A DNA stretch of 64,000 nt. Source: Hydrogenispora ethanolica (GTDB lineage Bacteria; Bacillota; UBA4882; UBA8346). The stretch is from NCBI RefSeq assembly GCF_004340685.1, contig NZ_SLUN01000017.1:1-64000 (forward strand), read 5' to 3'. Position 1 is the stretch's first letter. The number at the start of each line of letters is the position of its first letter. This document shows, piece after piece, positions 1 to 8,416 of the stretch. The notes beneath the pieces were generated by a model that saw only the letters and a program-made list of their open reading frames with translations, was not told the origin of the DNA and did no database searches. Position numbers and translations under genes: made by a program.

Positions 1-3000
1 ATCCGGTTCCGGGAGTCGTAGGCATAGGTATAGCTCATCCCATTGGAGACTGTCTGAGTGAGCGGGTTATCATTGTTGTCGTAGGTATAGGTCACCGTCC
101 GGCTGTCCGGTTCGGTCAAGCTCTTGAGCCGATAGCCGGCGAAGAACTCATAATTCATCGTTTTAGTCCTGGAACCGATAGTCTTGGTTTTCAGATTTCC
201 GACATTATCATAGGTATAAATCTCGGCCGCCATCGGATTGGTCCCGTCCTGCGGCAAATCTATCCGGATTTGCCGTCCAAGATTATCGTAGGTGTAGAGC
301 GTCGACGCCTGTCGCGGATTGGTTACTCTGACCAAGTGGGATTCACTGTCATAATCATAAGTTGTCACATAGGAGGTGTTCGAATCGGGATGTTCGATCA
401 CTTGGATTAACCGGTCCAATCGATCGTAAGTCTGTACGCGCTGGTTTCCTTTTGCGTCGATAACGGTAAGCGTCCGGTCATTCCAATTGGAAGTGGTAAA
501 GGTTCCATCTGGCAAAGTGGTCTTGATCAGCCGGTCCAACTCGTCATAGTTATAGGAAGTTGTATGCCCCAGATTATCTTTGGCCGATATTAGCCTGCCG
601 GCGCTATCGTAGCTCAACTCTTTGAGCGTGACCCAATTGCCGTTGAGTTTCCGTTGGATTCGACGCGGTTTTCCGCAAAGCGGGTCGTAAAGAATCCTGC
701 CTTCTTGCCAACCGGCCGCTATGTTACCGTATTTCAGGCTAACGGTGCTATTGGCGTCATCATAAGTAATCTGCCGGGTGATGCCGATCTTGGGATCGGC
801 ATTATCTAAAGTCTCACTGGTCAACCGTCCCAAAGTGTCGTAGGTATAGAGAAACAGATTTCCCTTCGGATCGGTTACCCGAGTCGGCTTGCCGATATTT
901 ACATCATAATCATACGTGGCAATGGCGGAACCATCCGCCTTTTTTACCGCGGTCAAAAAGGCCGAGTTATATGGAGCATCGGCCCGGTACTCGAAATAAA
1001 GGGCATTACCGTTGGCGTCGGTTTTGGAGAGTATGTTACCGTAGGAATCGTAGGTAAAGGAACTCTCAAGATATGAGCCATTATATGCGTTTCTTTCCCG
1101 AAGCAGGTTCCCCCTGGCATCATATTGATAATGTGTTTGGTTCAATTGATCGGTATTGTGAACCGGATCATGGTTGATGGTCGCTTTGGTCAGTAATTTA
1201 TCATAACCAATCTCGCTTAAGGTAGTTAGATCAGCAGAGAAGCAATAATCCTGGAGGCCACCGTTCAATTGAGACAAATGCCAATTGCTATTGGTATTGG
1301 CATAAGCCATTCGAGTGATATTGCCGTTGGGGTCTTTGACCAAGGTGGGGTTGCACCAATCATCATAGTCATATTGAAAACTGGCCGCTGGTCCAAGAGT
1401 ACCGGAAGCGGTCATAAATTGGGTGTTAATTGAAATAGGTACATTAGCGCCGGCTTCTTTGGTTCCATAGAGCTTATAGGTATAGGTCGTGCTTTTTACT
1501 AAATTCCCAGAAAGTGTATATGTCTCTTCTTTACTGGTCGTTCCATAATCAGGGTTATTGAAGTAATATTTTTTTAATGAGGTCCCATCGTTCACTGCGA
1601 CTGAACTCATGGAAAATGCATTTTGTCCTGTCAACCAGCTCGGGGAATAAGTTATTGTCGTGAAAGGATTTGATTCACCGGGCCTATATACTTTCTGGCT
1701 TTTTACTGTAAAACAGCCTATAAAAGCATATGCATCGAATCGAAAATCGTATTCATAATTCGTCCTACTTCCGTCGTAATGGGTTATTTGAGATATTATA
1801 ATTGGTGCATAATAAGAGGTCACTTTCCCTAACGCGTCTGTGAAGCAGTAAGAGTTTGCGTCTATTTTTCTATAACTTAAAATGCATCGATAGGTATTAT
1901 CGGACAGTTTTTGCTCCACTTTTGATAGGGTGGGATTAATCGTACCGTTTGAACTCGGGTTCAAATCATAGGAAAACTTAAAAGATCGACCTGCAGAATC
2001 TGTTAGTGAAGTAAGTCTAATAACAGCATCACTATTGTCATTATCGATTGGAATTGGTTCAAGTATTGAGTTACCAAAGGCAGCAAAGCCATACTGAATC
2101 GTATTTCCATTTGGGTCTCTTACTATCATTGTTCCAGAATGTTTTTCGATCGATGTCCCATCCTTAAGAATAACTGCTGAAATTCGTTTCTCTTTGTAAC
2201 GCCCTTTAGAGGAATCCCAGTTATAACCTTTATAAATGACTTTTACCCGCGAATCTCCACAATAACGCAAATGGGTACATTCCGGTTTAATTATACAATC
2301 ATTGCTTTCGAAGCCCGGCGGCAGTGGGATAATATTTTCCAGGTTTCCATGCGACAGATCATAGGATGCTCCATTTGCCAAATAAAGACGTTCCTTATAA
2401 ATATAGGGCATTGCCCAATACCAGCCTTGCGCAATATAAAAAGGATTAGAAGAATCTATCCCTCCTCCCTTATAAACTCTTACAAGGTCAAAACCCATTT
2501 TCCCCCGCCCGCTTAATGGAAAAACCGGGGATAAAATGTTAAGTTTCAAGCCATTCAGCAAAACATGCTCTTCTCCATCGCTTACATAATCCATATTTGA
2601 GCAAAACCCATTTCCGTCCCAATTGGAGGATATGCCAAGAACATACTCGCTGAAATGGTCCAATTCCGCTTCGATGTTTCCAGTGACGGGATCTATCTGT
2701 TGATTTTTCGTCAACTCCAAACGTTTTTCTTCGCGGTTGATATAATATAGCCTTACACTTCTGAAAGAATCTCCTTCCCGTAAGGAATCAGCATTAATTT
2801 TTAGTCGGACAATCGGCGCTTTACCTCGTTGAAATTTTAAGCCGTGCGGCCCAAAACGATAAGGTTGTGAAACCGGGCGGAACCCAAAGGGAACTTGGAT
2901 TTGGGTTAGGTCCGGATCGCCCCACCCTACCGACAACTCTTTGTCTGTGGCTCCAGCGGGGATATCCATTTCCAAACCATAAAAGTTGACATGTCCACTC

Positions 3001-3122
3001 CGGCCCTTCTCCAGCTTGAAGGTGCGCATTTCCCCGGGACTGGCCAGGGACGGAGTAGCATAATATATCCCGCCCAGGAGCAGAATGATGACGAGCAAGA
3101 TTTTCATGGTGGGTTTCTTCAT
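1..3122 (-). CDS. Secreted RHS/YD-repeat protein, 3' end outside window
   Basis: An open frame of 1,040 codons runs from an ATG at 3122 to the left edge without a stop, so the C-terminus is missing. A TTGGAGG ribosome site lies 8 bases before the ATG. The first ~25 residues (MKKPTMKILLVIILLLGG) form a signal peptide. The N-terminal third has no repeat I recognise; from about residue 650 onward YD-type repeats appear, such as YDARGNLLRE, YDTLGRLTSE, YDSAGRLISA, YDELDRLIKT, YDRLDRLIQV and YDNLGRQIRI. RHS/YD proteins form a large beta-helical cocoon and often carry a variable toxin or effector at the C-terminus; whether this one does lies outside the window. Family assignment is firm; the role (surface or contact-dependent effector) is inference. 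Confidence 0.9.
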   Translation of the reverse strand, partial: MKKPTMKILLVIILLLGGIYYATPSLASPGEMRTFKLEKGRSGHVNFYGLEMDIPAGATDKELSVGWGDPDLTQIQVPFGFRPVSQPYRFGPHGLKFQRGKAPIVRLKINADSLREGDSFRSVRLYYINREEKRLELTKNQQIDPVTGNIEAELDHFSEYVLGISSNWDGNGFCSNMDYVSDGEEHVLLNGLKLNILSPVFPLSGRGKMGFDLVRVYKGGGIDSSNPFYIAQGWYWAMPYIYKERLYLANGASYDLSHGNLENIIPLPPGFESNDCIIKPECTHLRYCGDSRVKVIYKGYNWDSSKGRYKEKRISAVILKDGTSIEKHSGTMIVRDPNGNTIQYGFAAFGNSILEPIPIDNDNSDAVIRLTSLTDSAGRSFKFSYDLNPSSNGTINPTLSKVEQKLSDNTYRCILSYRKIDANSYCFTDALGKVTSYYAPIIISQITHYDGSRTNYEYDFRFDAYAFIGCFTVKSQKVYRPGESNPFTTITYSPSWLTGQNAFSMSSVAVNDGTSLKKYYFNNPDYGTTSKEETYTLSGNLVKSTTYTYKLYGTKEAGANVPISINTQFMTASGTLGPAASFQYDYDDWCNPTLVKDPNGNITRMAYANTNSNWHLSQLNGGLQDYCFSADLTTLSEIGYDKLLTKATINHDPVHNTDQLNQTHYQYDARGNLLRERNAYNGSYLESSFTYDSYGNILSKTDANGNALYFEYRADAPYNSAFLTAVKKADGSAIATYDYDVNIGKPTRVTDPKGNLFLYTYDTLGRLTSETLDNADPKIGITRQITYDDANSTVSLKYGNIAAGWQEGRILYDPLCGKPRRIQRKLNGNWVTLKELSYDSAGRLISAKDNLGHTTSYNYDELDRLIKTTLPDGTFTTSNWNDRTLTVIDAKGNQRVQTYDRLDRLIQVIEHPDSNTSYVTTYDYDSESHLVRVTNPRQASTLYTYDNLGRQIRIDLPQDGTNPMAAEIYTYDNVGNLKTKTIGSRTKTMNYEFFAGYRLKSLTEPDSRTVTYTYDNNDNPLTQTVSNGMSYTYAYDSRNR

Positions 3123-3530
3123 CAGTTAAGCCTCCAAATATTTGAATTATCTTTTTTGGAAGATTATTCTATGGAAATATTTGTTCTCCTTCAAATACTG
3201 GGATACTTTCCTGATTAACCCTTTATTTCTAAAAAATATTCATCGTTTCATTACTTGTTGAAGGTCATCAGCTGTTCCATGATGATTGATGTAACAGGTC
3301 TTCCACCGAATTGGTCAACTTCCCGCATCAACCAAAATAAAAACCCCCGCTCCGGAAGAAGTGAGGTCGTGATATTATCAAATCTGGTAAACTAATCAAA
3401 TATTTCCTATCCCCTGGCCGGTCATGCTGCCCAATACCCGAACGAAATTCCATCCACTCCTCCCCAGCCGGGTCATCCGAACGCCCAGGTTGGCGGCATG
3501 AGCCAAAATTTCACCGTTTTCCCTCATGAT
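3123..3530. other. Intergenic region between RHS gene and marR-like gene
   Basis: About 400 AT-rich bases between divergent genes. Apart from the RHS ribosome site and promoter at the left end, and the MarR control region that begins at 3531, I see no ORF with a credible start and no RNA gene. Confidence 0.6.
3166..3194 (-). promoter_or_regulatory. Candidate promoter of the RHS gene
   Basis: Read on the minus strand, TTGAAG (3194-3189) and TAGAAT (3171-3166) are separated by 17 bases and lie about 45 bases upstream of the ATG at 3122. They match 4 of 6 and 5 of 6 positions of the vegetative sigma factor consensus. Placement is by eye. Confidence 0.5.
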
Positions 3531-3550
3531 ATTGTTGAAAGTTCAACAAT
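3531..3550. promoter_or_regulatory. Palindromic operator 1, probable MarR site
   Basis: ATTGTTGAAAGTTCAACAAT is a perfect inverted repeat with 9-bp arms and a 2-bp spacer, overlapping the -35 box. It shares the core GTTGAANNTTCAAC with operator 2 at 3566. MarR dimers typically bind such short palindromes in their own promoter. Confidence 0.8.
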
Positions 3551-3563
3551 GATTCCTTATAAT
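3535..3563 (+). promoter_or_regulatory. Promoter of the marR-like gene
   Basis: TTGAAA at 3535-3540 and a perfect TATAAT at 3558-3563 are separated by 17 bases. The -35 box lies inside the first palindrome and the expected transcription start (about 3570) lies inside the second, as expected for an autoregulated promoter. Confidence 0.75.
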
Positions 3564-3565
3564 AA

Positions 3566-3583
3566 TAGTTGAAGATTCAACTA
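3566..3583. promoter_or_regulatory. Palindromic operator 2, probable MarR site
   Basis: TAGTTGAAGATTCAACTA is a perfect 8-bp inverted repeat with a 2-bp spacer, just after the -10 box. Its centre is 34 bp from that of operator 1, close to three helical turns, so two dimers could bind one face of the DNA. Confidence 0.8.
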
Positions 3584-4069
3584 TCGGAGGAGGCGGTTCC
3601 CATCCAAACCCTGGACAATCCGATCCTACGGGAGATCGGCATGCTCTCCCGGATCATCCATTCCAAATGCGATCTGAAGTACCGGGAATATCAACTGCAA
3701 AAGGGGCAATTCATCTTTCTGACCCGGATCTGCGAACATCCCGGACTGAACCATATTCAGCTGTCCAACCTGCTCAAGGTCGACAAAACCACCACCACCA
3801 AGGCGGTGCAAAAGCTGAGCGGCAGCGGCTATGTCCGCAAGGAGAAAGACGCCTCGGACAGCCGGGCGGCCAAATTATACCCCACCCCCCGGGCGCTTAC
3901 GGTCTACGACCTGGTGATCGCGGTGGAGAACGCCCATACCGCGACCTGCCTGCAAGGGTTCACTCCGGAGGAGATCCGGCAAGCGGGCGCCCTAATCGAA
4001 AGAATGCGCCAGAATATGGAGTCCGTCTGGCAGGAGCTGAAACGGCCGAAAGGAGCGGATAACGAATGA
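3569..4069 (+). CDS. MarR-family transcriptional regulator
   Basis: A winged-helix MarR regulator of about 155-166 residues. The recognition region reads HIQLSNLLKVDKTTTTKAVQ followed by the wing (SGYVRKEKDASDSRAAKLY), which is diagnostic. The start is uncertain. The TTG at 3569 lies in the second operator and at the predicted transcription start, so it cannot be used by the promoter at 3535. A strong GGAGGAGG at 3586-3593 is followed 8 bases later by ATC at 3602, in frame, where family members usually begin; the next ATG is at 3641. The stop overlaps the start of the acetyltransferase gene by 4 bases, so the two are cotranscribed. It is likely a repressor of its own operon; the ligand is unknown. 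Confidence 0.88.
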   Translation: MKIQLSEEAVPIQTLDNPILREIGMLSRIIHSKCDLKYREYQLQKGQFIFLTRICEHPGLNHIQLSNLLKVDKTTTTKAVQKLSGSGYVRKEKDASDSRAAKLYPTPRALTVYDLVIAVENAHTATCLQGFTPEEIRQAGALIERMRQNMESVWQELKRPKGADNE

Positions 4070-4569
4070 TTCGCAATGCGCGATCGGGTGACCTCGCGGC
4101 TATCATGGAGATTGTGAGAAAGGCCGGCCAGGAGATGCGGGCCGAAAACCGGGTGCAGTGGGATGAGAATTACCCGCGGCTGGAGGATTTTGCGCGGGAC
4201 GTGGCGGAGGAGACCCTCTATGTGGAGGAGGAGGCCGGACGGATCCGCGGTTTTCTCTGTCTGAACTATCAGGAACCTGACGAATACCGGAACCTTCAGT
4301 GGTCGCTGGCCGAGCCGGCGCTGGTGCTGCACAGAATGGCGGTGGACAGCGCCTTTCGCAACCGGGGGATCGCCTCGGCCCTGATGCGCTTCGGGGAAGC
4401 GTTGGCCCGGAACGCCGGGGTGCGCTATCTCAAATCGGATACCTATTCTTTGAATCCCCAGATGAACGCCTTATTTATCAAGCTGGACTACCGCTTCGTC
4501 GGCGCGATTCAGGCCTTTGGCAGGCCGAATGTTTTTCATTGCTATGAAAAAGTCCTAATCCCGGAGTGA
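4066..4569 (+). CDS. GNAT family N-acetyltransferase
   Basis: A 167-residue single-domain acetyltransferase. The acetyl-CoA binding motif A is visible as LHRMAVDSAFRNRGIASAL (near residue 85), followed by the typical C-terminal part with NPQMNALFIKLDYRFVG, where the protein 'neighbour' helix and strand lie. The ATG overlaps the marR stop (ATGA), showing translational coupling. Such MarR-GNAT pairs often detoxify a compound sensed by the regulator, but the substrate cannot be read from the sequence. Confidence 0.85.
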   Translation: MIRNARSGDLAAIMEIVRKAGQEMRAENRVQWDENYPRLEDFARDVAEETLYVEEEAGRIRGFLCLNYQEPDEYRNLQWSLAEPALVLHRMAVDSAFRNRGIASALMRFGEALARNAGVRYLKSDTYSLNPQMNALFIKLDYRFVGAIQAFGRPNVFHCYEKVLIPE

Positions 4570-4588
4570 AGCCGGCCCGTTCCCCCGT

Positions 4589-5281
4589 TCACCCGAGCCG
4601 GTTCGCTTCGATAAACCGCTCCACCATCCCCGCCGGCACGTCCGGACCGCCGGCCCCCGCGGTCCGGAACTCCCGCAGCCGGCGGAGCAATTCCTCCCGC
4701 TCCATCACCTCTTCCAGCAGGCCCTCGCAGTCCAAAAAGCTCCGGGCCATGGCCGGGCTGTCGTCCAGTTCGGCGAGGAGCCGGTAGTTCCCGGCCAGGA
4801 TCCGGAAGGCGGCCGCAAAGTCGCGGCCCGCGAAATGGTATACGGCCCGGTGCAGCGTGGGATGGAGAAAGCCGTCAATCAGAATGTAGCGCCATAAGGG
4901 AGCGTCGAACCCCTCCAGCCCGGCCGGCTGGCCCAGGCGTCGCTCGTCGAAGGCCGCGACGCGCTGTCGAAAAGCGGCATGGCTGGACTCGGCCAACGCA
5001 CGGATTTCCCCCGCCGAATCCCGGCAGTGTTTGGCATAATTGCGGCGGTTGACGGCGTCAAGGTCTTCGTGAAACGGAACGGCCTTCCCTTCGGCCAGGG
5101 CCGCCAGTTTCCCGGCCGCGGTCAGGCGCCATTCGCCGAGATGGGCCAGGACATCCGGGAGCGTCCAATGATCATAGTCGCCCCGGGCCTCGGCCGCGGT
5201 TTCCACCAGACTGCCCAGCAGCTGTTCTTCCTGGCGCTGCGCCTGGTCCAGCAGCGATAGCAGTTTCACCCGGTATTCCAT
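4589..5281 (-). CDS. DinB/DfsB-like four-helix protein
   Basis: About 230 residues, largely helical. The N-terminus (LLSLLDQAQRQEEQLLGSL) followed by WTLPDVLAHLGEWR and the central FLHPTLHRAVYHF resemble DinB-like and ClbS/DfsB proteins, which place histidines of a four-helix bundle around a metal. The ATG at 5281 has GGGGA 7 bases upstream and is preferred to an in-frame ATG at 5299. It converges with the acetyltransferase gene, with only 20 bases between the stops. Function is unknown; members act as hydrolases or thiol transferases. Confidence 0.65.
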   Translation of the reverse strand: MEYRVKLLSLLDQAQRQEEQLLGSLVETAAEARGDYDHWTLPDVLAHLGEWRLTAAGKLAALAEGKAVPFHEDLDAVNRRNYAKHCRDSAGEIRALAESSHAAFRQRVAAFDERRLGQPAGLEGFDAPLWRYILIDGFLHPTLHRAVYHFAGRDFAAAFRILAGNYRLLAELDDSPAMARSFLDCEGLLEEVMEREELLRRLREFRTAGAGGPDVPAGMVERFIEANRLG

Positions 5282-5323
5282 CGCCCGGTCCCCTTTCATT
5301 TCATTCCCCCAAGGCGCGCCCGT

Positions 5324-5770
5324 TCACGGGAGCGTTCCCTCCTGCTTCAGCAGGAGCAATTGTTTCAGGTCCGCCACGACGCGGTCGCCCGTGACCGGAA
5401 TCATCAGCCAGACGGTGCCGTTGAACGGCTTGGCCGTCCGGGCCGGCGCCAGGATCGCTTCGTCCCACAGCCCGGCGCTGGTGGCCTCCAGCAGCGGCAG
5501 CAGCTCCTGCCGCAGGACCACCAGCGCCACGAAGCCGTCCCGCTCCGGGTACAAGGTGCAGAGCGACTTGCCGGATTTTTGATACTTTACGTTCCAGCCG
5601 GGTTTGGCGGAGCACCGGCTGTAGGCGATCTTCGGCCCGACCCGGTAGCGCTCCTGGAGAAAGCGGTTCAACTCCAGCCAACGGCCGCGCGCCGGTCCGT
5701 CGATATACCCGGTGAGCGCGGCCAGATCCGGCGCACGGCCGGCATCCAACAATAGATCCTCCGTTTTCAA
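5324..5770 (-). CDS. DUF3788 family protein
   Basis: A 148-residue soluble protein. The run GPKIAYSRCSAKPGWNVKYQ, then SGKSLCTLYPERDGFVALVV and the C-terminal WLMIPVTGDRVVADLKQLL are typical of DUF3788 proteins, which have no assigned reaction. Part of this gene (5522-5596) is duplicated downstream at 5972-6046 between two palindromic repeats. It lies 24 bases after the DinB-like gene start region and is probably cotranscribed with it. Confidence 0.75.
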   Translation of the reverse strand: MKTEDLLLDAGRAPDLAALTGYIDGPARGRWLELNRFLQERYRVGPKIAYSRCSAKPGWNVKYQKSGKSLCTLYPERDGFVALVVLRQELLPLLEATSAGLWDEAILAPARTAKPFNGTVWLMIPVTGDRVVADLKQLLLLKQEGTLP

Positions 5771-5824
5771 ACAGGCACCGCCTTTCGAAACCCAGGCCTA
5801 CGTCAAAGTCATTCATAACATTTA

Positions 5825-5972
5825 CTCCCGCAGAGGCGCGAAGGCGCAGGGTTTGACCATAAAAAAGCACTCAAAATTCTTATTTGAGGTTACGCTTTTT
5901 CTCCGCGCCTCAGCGTCTCTGCGGGAGAATAGCTTTTTGGTTTTTAGCGAAGCTTTTCTACCTTGTTCAATC
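5825..5972. repeat. Palindromic repeat P, copy 1, with 3' tail
   Basis: The core 5825-5927 begins CTCCCGCAGAGGCGCGAAGG and ends with the near-complement GCGCCTCAGCGTCTCTGCGGGAG, so it can fold back on itself. A 45-bp tail follows, ending TACCTTGTTCAATCA. Copy 2 at 6051-6202 has the same core and the same tail. Foldback repeats with these end sequences occur dispersed in many bacterial genomes. Confidence 0.85.
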
Positions 5973-6046
5973 AGCGTCACGAAGCCGGCCCAAGTCGGGT
6001 ACAAGGTGCAAAGCGACTTGCCGGATTTTTGATACTTTACGTTCCA
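5972..6046 (-). pseudogene. Duplicated fragment of the DUF3788 gene
   Basis: Seventy-five bases match 5522-5596 of the DUF3788 gene with roughly seven differences, in the same orientation. The identical stretch includes AGCGACTTGCCGGATTTTTG. The fragment has no start and encodes only about 25 residues of the middle of the protein. It lies exactly between the two copies of palindromic repeat P, so the duplication and the repeat appear linked. Confidence 0.8.
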
Positions 6047-6050
6047 TTTT

Positions 6051-6202
6051 CTCCCACAGAGGCGCAGAGGTGTAGAGTTTGACCATAAAAAAGCACTCCA
6101 TCTATTCTTATTTCAGGTTTACCCTTTTGCTCCGCGCCTCAGCGCCTCTGCGCGAGAATAGTTTTTTGGTTTTTAGCGAAGCTTTTCTACCTTGTTCAAT
6201 CA
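6051..6202. repeat. Palindromic repeat P, copy 2, with 3' tail
   Basis: The core 6051-6156 runs from CTCCCACAGAGGCGCAGAGG to CAGCGCCTCTGCGCGAG and is about 80-85 percent identical to copy 1 by eye, followed by the same tail ending CTTGTTCAATCA. Together with copy 1 and the DUF3788 fragment it fills the 490-base gap between the DUF3788 and GyrI-like genes; no other feature is seen there. Confidence 0.85.
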
Positions 6203-6261
6203 CAGAACTTTGACGAGTTCCGGTTTCGAAACCAGTCACGGCTTGACCGATACCCGCCGCC

Positions 6262-6723
6262 TCACTTGAGCGGAAAGACGATCTTGGTCAGCAGCTCGCT
6301 CTCCGGCACTTCCTCCGGGGAATTGTAGTAAAACTCGTAGTACACGCCGGACGACACCAGGCCCTGCTCCTCCAGCCATTGGAACATGGCGTTGTAAACC
6401 GGCTCCATCCCTTGGTACGGGCCTTTATAAAGATAGGAAAGCTGCTTCCCGGCGGGAAGCTCGCCCGCTTGGATGGCCTCGCTGCCCGGAAGCGGCCTGG
6501 CCACCGGAAAGCCCATCGCCACGTCGAGATGCTCCATGTCCAGATTGTAATAGGCTGTTAAAGCCGCATTCAGCGGTTTTTCCCCCAGCCGGTTCAGGTA
6601 CTCGATGACCGTTTGGCAGGCCTGGCCGATCTCCTGGGGCAACTGGCCCACCGTGGTGAACTTGCGGATGAACAGCAATGGCTGGGCCGGGGCTTCGCTC
6701 ACTTCAAAATGGTAATCCATCAT
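6262..6723 (-). CDS. GyrI-like effector-binding domain protein
   Basis: A 153-residue protein made of one GyrI/AraC-type effector-binding (SOUL-like) domain. Typical segments are ITRKFTT-like VGQLPQEIGQACQTVIEYL, the aromatic YYNLDMEHLDVAMGFPVARP, the small-ligand loop GELPAGKQLSYLYKGPYQGM and the C-terminal YYEFYYNSPEEVPESELLTK. AAGGAGG precedes the double ATG. It follows the WYL regulator gene on the same strand by 54 bases, so the two form an operon in which this protein may sequester or sense a small hydrophobic molecule. It has no DNA-binding domain of its own. Confidence 0.8.
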   Translation of the reverse strand: MMDYHFEVSEAPAQPLLFIRKFTTVGQLPQEIGQACQTVIEYLNRLGEKPLNAALTAYYNLDMEHLDVAMGFPVARPLPGSEAIQAGELPAGKQLSYLYKGPYQGMEPVYNAMFQWLEEQGLVSSGVYYEFYYNSPEEVPESELLTKIVFPLK

Positions 6724-6777
6724 GACATCCTCCTTGGTTTTTCCCGATCATATCATGAGGAACCGGACAGCATCGTG

Positions 6778-7719
6778 TCATGTTTCGGAGGAATAGCGGC
6801 GGACAATTCCGGCGGCCAGATCCAGGAGGACTCTCCGGATATGTGGCGGGTTGACTACTTCCAGCCCGGGGCCGAAAGAGAGCAGGAACCCGTAGAGCCA
6901 GGGATTCTCGGGCATGACCGCCTTGACCATCAGCCGTTGGTCGTCCTCGCGGATCGCATCCTCGCCGAACCACTCCCGGACGGCGGCCGACAGTTCCCTC
7001 TCAAAGACCAATTCAAGCTGAATCGCGTTTTCCGGTTTCCACCACTCGTGCTCCCAAGGCAGCTCGTCCAAGGCGACCTCCCTGGGAACGAAGCGGGTCT
7101 CGGTCACGGACAGCTCCGTAATCCGGCCGAGCCTAAAAAGGCGGAAACCCTGCCGCGCTTCGCACCAGGCGTAGAGATACCAGCGCTGCCCCTTGAGCAC
7201 CAGCGAATACGGCTCCACCAGCCGCACGCTGCTCTGCCCCGCCGCGTCGGTATAGGCCAGCCGGACCTGGCGCCGGTCGGCGATGGCCTGGCGCAACATC
7301 GCTAGGCGTTCCTTGACGGGGCCGGCGCCGCCCCACGGCTCCAGGTCGATGACCAGTTGATTGGTCTTGGCCTGAACCGTTTGCAGTTGTTCCGGGGAGA
7401 GCGTATTCCGCAGCTTCTCCAGCAGGACCGTATGCCGGGTATCGGGGACGCTGGAGGCCACGCCTTTTAAGGAAGCCACCAGCGCCGCCATGTCGTCGGG
7501 CGTCAACAGGCTGCGGTCCAGCCGGAAGCCTTCGGCGATCCCGATGCCGCCGCCCGCCCCCTGATAGGTGACGATGGGAATCCCGGCGCGGTCGATGGCG
7601 TCGACGTCCCGCAGGACAGTCCGCACCGATACCTCAAAAAGCTCGGCCAATTCCCGGGCGGGAATCCGGTCCCGCCGCAACAGCAGCACCAAAATGGCGA
7701 TGAGTCGATCCAGTTTCAT
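6778..7719 (-). CDS. YafY-type HTH and WYL domain regulator
   Basis: A 313-residue regulator. Residues 1-60 form a winged helix-turn-helix (IPARELAELFEVSVRTVLRD), followed by a linker region and a WYL domain from about residue 140 with the hallmark RQVRLAYTDAAGQ, LKGQRWYLYAWCEARQGFRL and a WCX C-terminus (residues 225-313). WYL proteins bind nucleic-acid or nucleotide ligands and control gene expression. It is the first gene of a two-gene operon with the GyrI-like protein. A TATAAT-like -10 (7783-7778 on the minus strand) lies about 60 bases upstream. Confidence 0.88.
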   Translation of the reverse strand: MKLDRLIAILVLLLRRDRIPARELAELFEVSVRTVLRDVDAIDRAGIPIVTYQGAGGGIGIAEGFRLDRSLLTPDDMAALVASLKGVASSVPDTRHTVLLEKLRNTLSPEQLQTVQAKTNQLVIDLEPWGGAGPVKERLAMLRQAIADRRQVRLAYTDAAGQSSVRLVEPYSLVLKGQRWYLYAWCEARQGFRLFRLGRITELSVTETRFVPREVALDELPWEHEWWKPENAIQLELVFERELSAAVREWFGEDAIREDDQRLMVKAVMPENPWLYGFLLSFGPGLEVVNPPHIRRVLLDLAAGIVRRYSSET

Positions 7720-7957
7720 CGGATAACCTCTGTCGTGTCGAATTCGGCATCATCAGGAAATAATTGCCACAAGCTGTATTATAACACACTCTTGGGTTGC
7801 TTCCCAGAGCAGGGGAAGAAAAGTGCCGTGGCGGAATGATGGGTGGGCGATCGCGGGAGAAGGAGAAGAATGAGACGCCGGCCATCCGCCGGAAAGAGAA
7901 CGGCCAGATCCCGGAATCAGGAGAGGAACAACGGAACGCTTTTTGCGGAGCCGGTCC

Positions 7958-8407
7958 TTAAAACAGCTTCTTGCTGTCCAACAGGATCGTCACCGGCCCG
8001 TCATTGACCAGCTCGAAAAGCATATGGCTGCGGAAGCGGCCCCGCGCCACCGTCAGTCCCTGACCGGCCACTGCGCTGCAGAACGCCTCGTAAAGCGCCT
8101 CGCCCAATTCTGGCGGGGCGGCCTCCGTAAAGCTGGGCCGCCGGCCGTTCCGGCAGTCCCCATATAATGTAAATTGAGATACGACCAATACCGGCAAACC
8201 CAGCGCCAGACAGGAAAGGTTCAACTTTCCCTGTTCATCGGGGAAGATCCGCAAATTGACGGCCTTTTCCGCCAGATAGGCCACATCCTCGGCGCTGTCA
8301 TCCTGCCCCACCCCCAACAGGACCGCCAAGCCGGGGCCGATCGCGCCGGTGATCGCCCCGTCCACCGTCACTTGAGCCCGTTGCACCCGTTGAATGACTG
8401 CCCGCAT
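7958..8407 (-). CDS. dtd: D-aminoacyl-tRNA deacylase
   Basis: A 149-residue protein with the family's full usual length. It removes D-amino acids (and glycine from tRNA-Ala) from mischarged tRNAs. Visible signatures are the N-terminal [17 protein letters not shown], the SQFTL motif ([18 protein letters not shown]) and the GP cross-subunit motif late in the protein ([11 protein letters not shown]). It follows relA by 9 bases and is the last gene of the recJ-relA-dtd operon, an order common in Bacillota. Confidence 0.95.
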   Translation of the reverse strand: MRAVIQRVQRAQVTVDGAITGAIGPGLAVLLGVGQDDSAEDVAYLAEKAVNLRIFPDEQGKLNLSCLALGLPVLVVSQFTLYGDCRNGRRPSFTEAAPPELGEALYEAFCSAVAGQGLTVARGRFRSHMLFELVNDGPVTILLDSKKLF

Positions 8408-8416
8408 CGCTTCCGC

